From CAZOIA01 sp964579675 (GTDB lineage Bacteria; Planctomycetota; Phycisphaerae; UBA1845; PWPN01), in NCBI GenBank assembly GCA_964579675.1, contig CAZOIA010000022.1, positions 1-42,040 on the forward strand: a DNA stretch of 42,040 nt, in the 5' to 3' direction. Positions within the stretch are counted from its first letter, which is position 1. Each line of letters opens with the position of its first letter. Below, piece by piece: positions 41,401 to 42,040 of this stretch. Below the pieces are notes generated by a model, which did not search any database, was not told the origin of the DNA, and was given only the letters and a program-made list of their open reading frames with translations. Made by a program: the position numbers and the translations under genes.

Positions 41401-42040
41401 GCCGGTATCCTGGATGAAAATGCTGACGGTCGCTTCGCCGGTATCCTGGCCGTCGCTGGCGGTGAACATGAAGGCGAACCAGCCGCTGGCGTTGGCATCG
41501 GGCGTGAAGTCCACCTCATTGCCGTCAAGTGCGCCGCCGGTGGTGACGTTGTTGTTTGCGTTGTTCGGATCGGTGAGCGTTCCTCCGAACGGAAGGCTCG
41601 CCGACGGGCCGGCGCCGCTCGGGGCGTCGCTCCCACCCTTTATGGCGTAGCTGAGCGGGAAAGGTCCGCCATCGGGATCGCTGGCCTGGAGGGTGATCCT
41701 GATCACCGGATCACCCATGTTCATCTGAATCTGGTCGTCCTGGGCGTTCGGCGGGAAGTTGCCGCCGGTCTGGACGACGTCCGACTTGCTTCGCGGCTGG
41801 AGCTGGTAATAGCCGTCGTAGGGAGAACTGCCGTCGAACTGGCAGAAGATGCCGACGATATCAACTGCTCCCGTGGGAATCGACTCACCGACGAGGTCCA
41901 GATCGCCCGTGCAGATGCGAACGGTCACCTCATTCACCCCATCGGTCGCCGTGTAATTCCCGTAGTCGAAAGTGCCCGTCTCGTTGAACGTGACGTTGGA
42001 GAGCTTGACGAGCATGCTCTCCAGGCCTTCAGCCGTCGGG
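38404..42040 (-). CDS. Large secreted protein with lamin-tail domains and C-terminal dockerin (N-terminus beyond window)
   Basis: The frame is open from the right window edge through ATG 42015 to TAA 38404; residues just before that Met (GLES followed by MLVKLSNV) continue a domain, so the true start lies outside. At least 1211 residues are visible. Three repeats of a lamin-tail (LTD) domain carry the signature ITEIMYNP near 41370-41396, 40422-40446 and 39517-39543, each followed by a WEWVEV- or YEWVEI-type strand. They alternate with cadherin/Ig-like spacers rich in Asp and Gly. A bacterial Ig-like region precedes two dockerin calcium repeats at the end (NGDNNTDLIDMAQVKS; NLDGNIDLIDMAMVKS). 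It is extracellular; attachment to a cohesin partner is inferred. It overlaps the comEC end by 14 bp in convergent orientation. Confidence 0.88.
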   Translation of the reverse strand, partial: PTAEGLESMLVKLSNVTFNETGTFDYGNYTATDGVNEVTVRICTGDLDLVGESIPTGAVDIVGIFCQFDGSSPYDGYYQLQPRSKSDVVQTGGNFPPNAQDDQIQMNMGDPVIRITLQASDPDGGPFPLSYAIKGGSDAPSGAGPSASLPFGGTLTDPNNANNNVTTGGALDGNEVDFTPDANASGWFAFMFTASDGQDTGEATVSIFIQDTGGLVITEIMYNPANVNADDDRYESDWEWIEVHNPTGSDVYLHSVLGSALDETETSYNVFFETAPSGATVILGRNAGDFVTEWAPLSSGSIIPPATNTRFPYYSNSGDTIYLFGSDSLTGDDARLLDVVAYEIGGESVWPESNYRGSIFLEYDLLTSTDNDDGNNWNLSIAGANGVYATPEALGPPADSDEGSPAILPSGPTVPLSPPMAYNDEIRINQDSSAISITLDATDPEGDPLDIVIETFVEGVSPTTGQGGTLVDPNNGQISTVPYTLVGNGNQVEFTPAAGVSGKFALGFRAYDGSSYSAYAYVTIYVQGTGVVVITEIMYNPGNPEPGYEWVEITNLTGEAVALDTLWDSGQWSTGNLAGNSIPAGSTMIIARGDESEARTLAEFVAEWSPLTTGDVIPVLTDPNQWPYLNNDGDTIYLFAAGGSLLDIVEYSDTGDWPPDDNSASIFLKCGKISTVDNDEGNNWLLSLAGFENAYLSASGNDVGSPALLPSCTNYPPEAQDSRVGVMMNTQTLVALEAWDDGLPDPPGALTYTIKSLPSHGSIADAGTEPPTPIIAIDYTLVNNGNQVQYTPHGGYTSTVAAGDDAFEFSADDGAASSSENGTVTLVVQKGGLVITEIMYNPRNQEDNDWEWVEVYNPGEADIMLQILTDDDGEPDPNLAVATLIPAGEVRVVASGDNSSRTTAQFLQEWYDLPSAKAIFVGSDDEWEILGNSGDRIQIIDDYGHLLDDVLYFDGSPWPVDDGYASIYVVDGKIDVLENDKGENWLLSVDGVDNAYTTPDVAGGGATDDQDVGSPGLKPGAMACEATITAWASVRYHAGPVSGELGIVLDASASGLAVVSETRRADVDLKVVVDITATGTLTVTGTIEAEDMSTSTTYAAAPTVTDNGGGSYTLELLWTGGLPDQACYKIDLTGKLSCTVQGDADCMLKVLVGNTNGDNNTDLIDMAQVKSKNGTPVVGADARFDVNLDGNIDLIDMAMVKSLNGSTAICP

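Overview
The window is GC-rich chromosomal DNA from what looks like a planctomycete, probably Phycisphaerae-like. This is inferred from the gene content (an ASPIC/UnbV FG-GAP protein, a Tat-type Gfo/Idh/MocA oxidoreductase, a uroporphyrinogen-decarboxylase-family protein, and a lamin-tail/dockerin secreted protein), not from a marker tree. Housekeeping genes dominate. Two stretches stand out: a lower-GC insertion at 7449-10199, and a hairpin-dense non-coding stretch at about 26180-27000.

Layout. 1-7415: a sensor histidine kinase (runs off the left edge) overlapping an FG-GAP/ASPIC-UnbV protein, a small cupin, a four-helix membrane protein, and a five-helix membrane enzyme of the LtaS/sulfatase fold. 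7449-10199: a complete-looking IS1-type element, with terminal inverted repeats starting GGTAATGGGTCAG and GGTAGTGGGTCAG and flanked on both sides by the 8-bp direct repeat CGGCGGCC. Only the C-terminal end of its transposase remains; the interior carries a HigB toxin / HigA-ImmA(IrrE) operon with a third unknown gene, plus a small KGG protein predicted to be expressed from a leaderless mRNA. 10390-17174: smc, a YjbQ-family protein, the Tat oxidoreductase and the UroD-family protein. 17245-24118: a pseudo-receiver protein with a possible 28-codon upstream ORF, then the fatty-acid cluster rpmF-plsX-fabH-fabD-fabG-acpP-fabF. 24220-25549: a FliN-type SpoA protein and an XRE-S24 autoprotease-type repressor, also predicted leaderless.

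25835-26748 reads as one transcription unit: a near-consensus sigma-54 promoter, a 93-codon gene of unknown function, and then nearly 600 nt of consecutive hairpins. These include four hairpins sharing CCAGGC/GCCTGG outer stems, whose inner stems differ in sequence but still pair. The unit ends in an intrinsic terminator. More hairpins follow up to about 27000, then an HU/IHF gene and a coiled-coil lipoprotein.

28426-38417 is an overlapping addB-addA-comEC operon, joining double-strand-end processing with DNA uptake. A large secreted protein with three lamin-tail domains and a C-terminal dockerin ends convergently with comEC and runs off the right edge.

No tRNA, rRNA or CRISPR array was seen. 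All family assignments come from reading motifs by eye; no database search was run.
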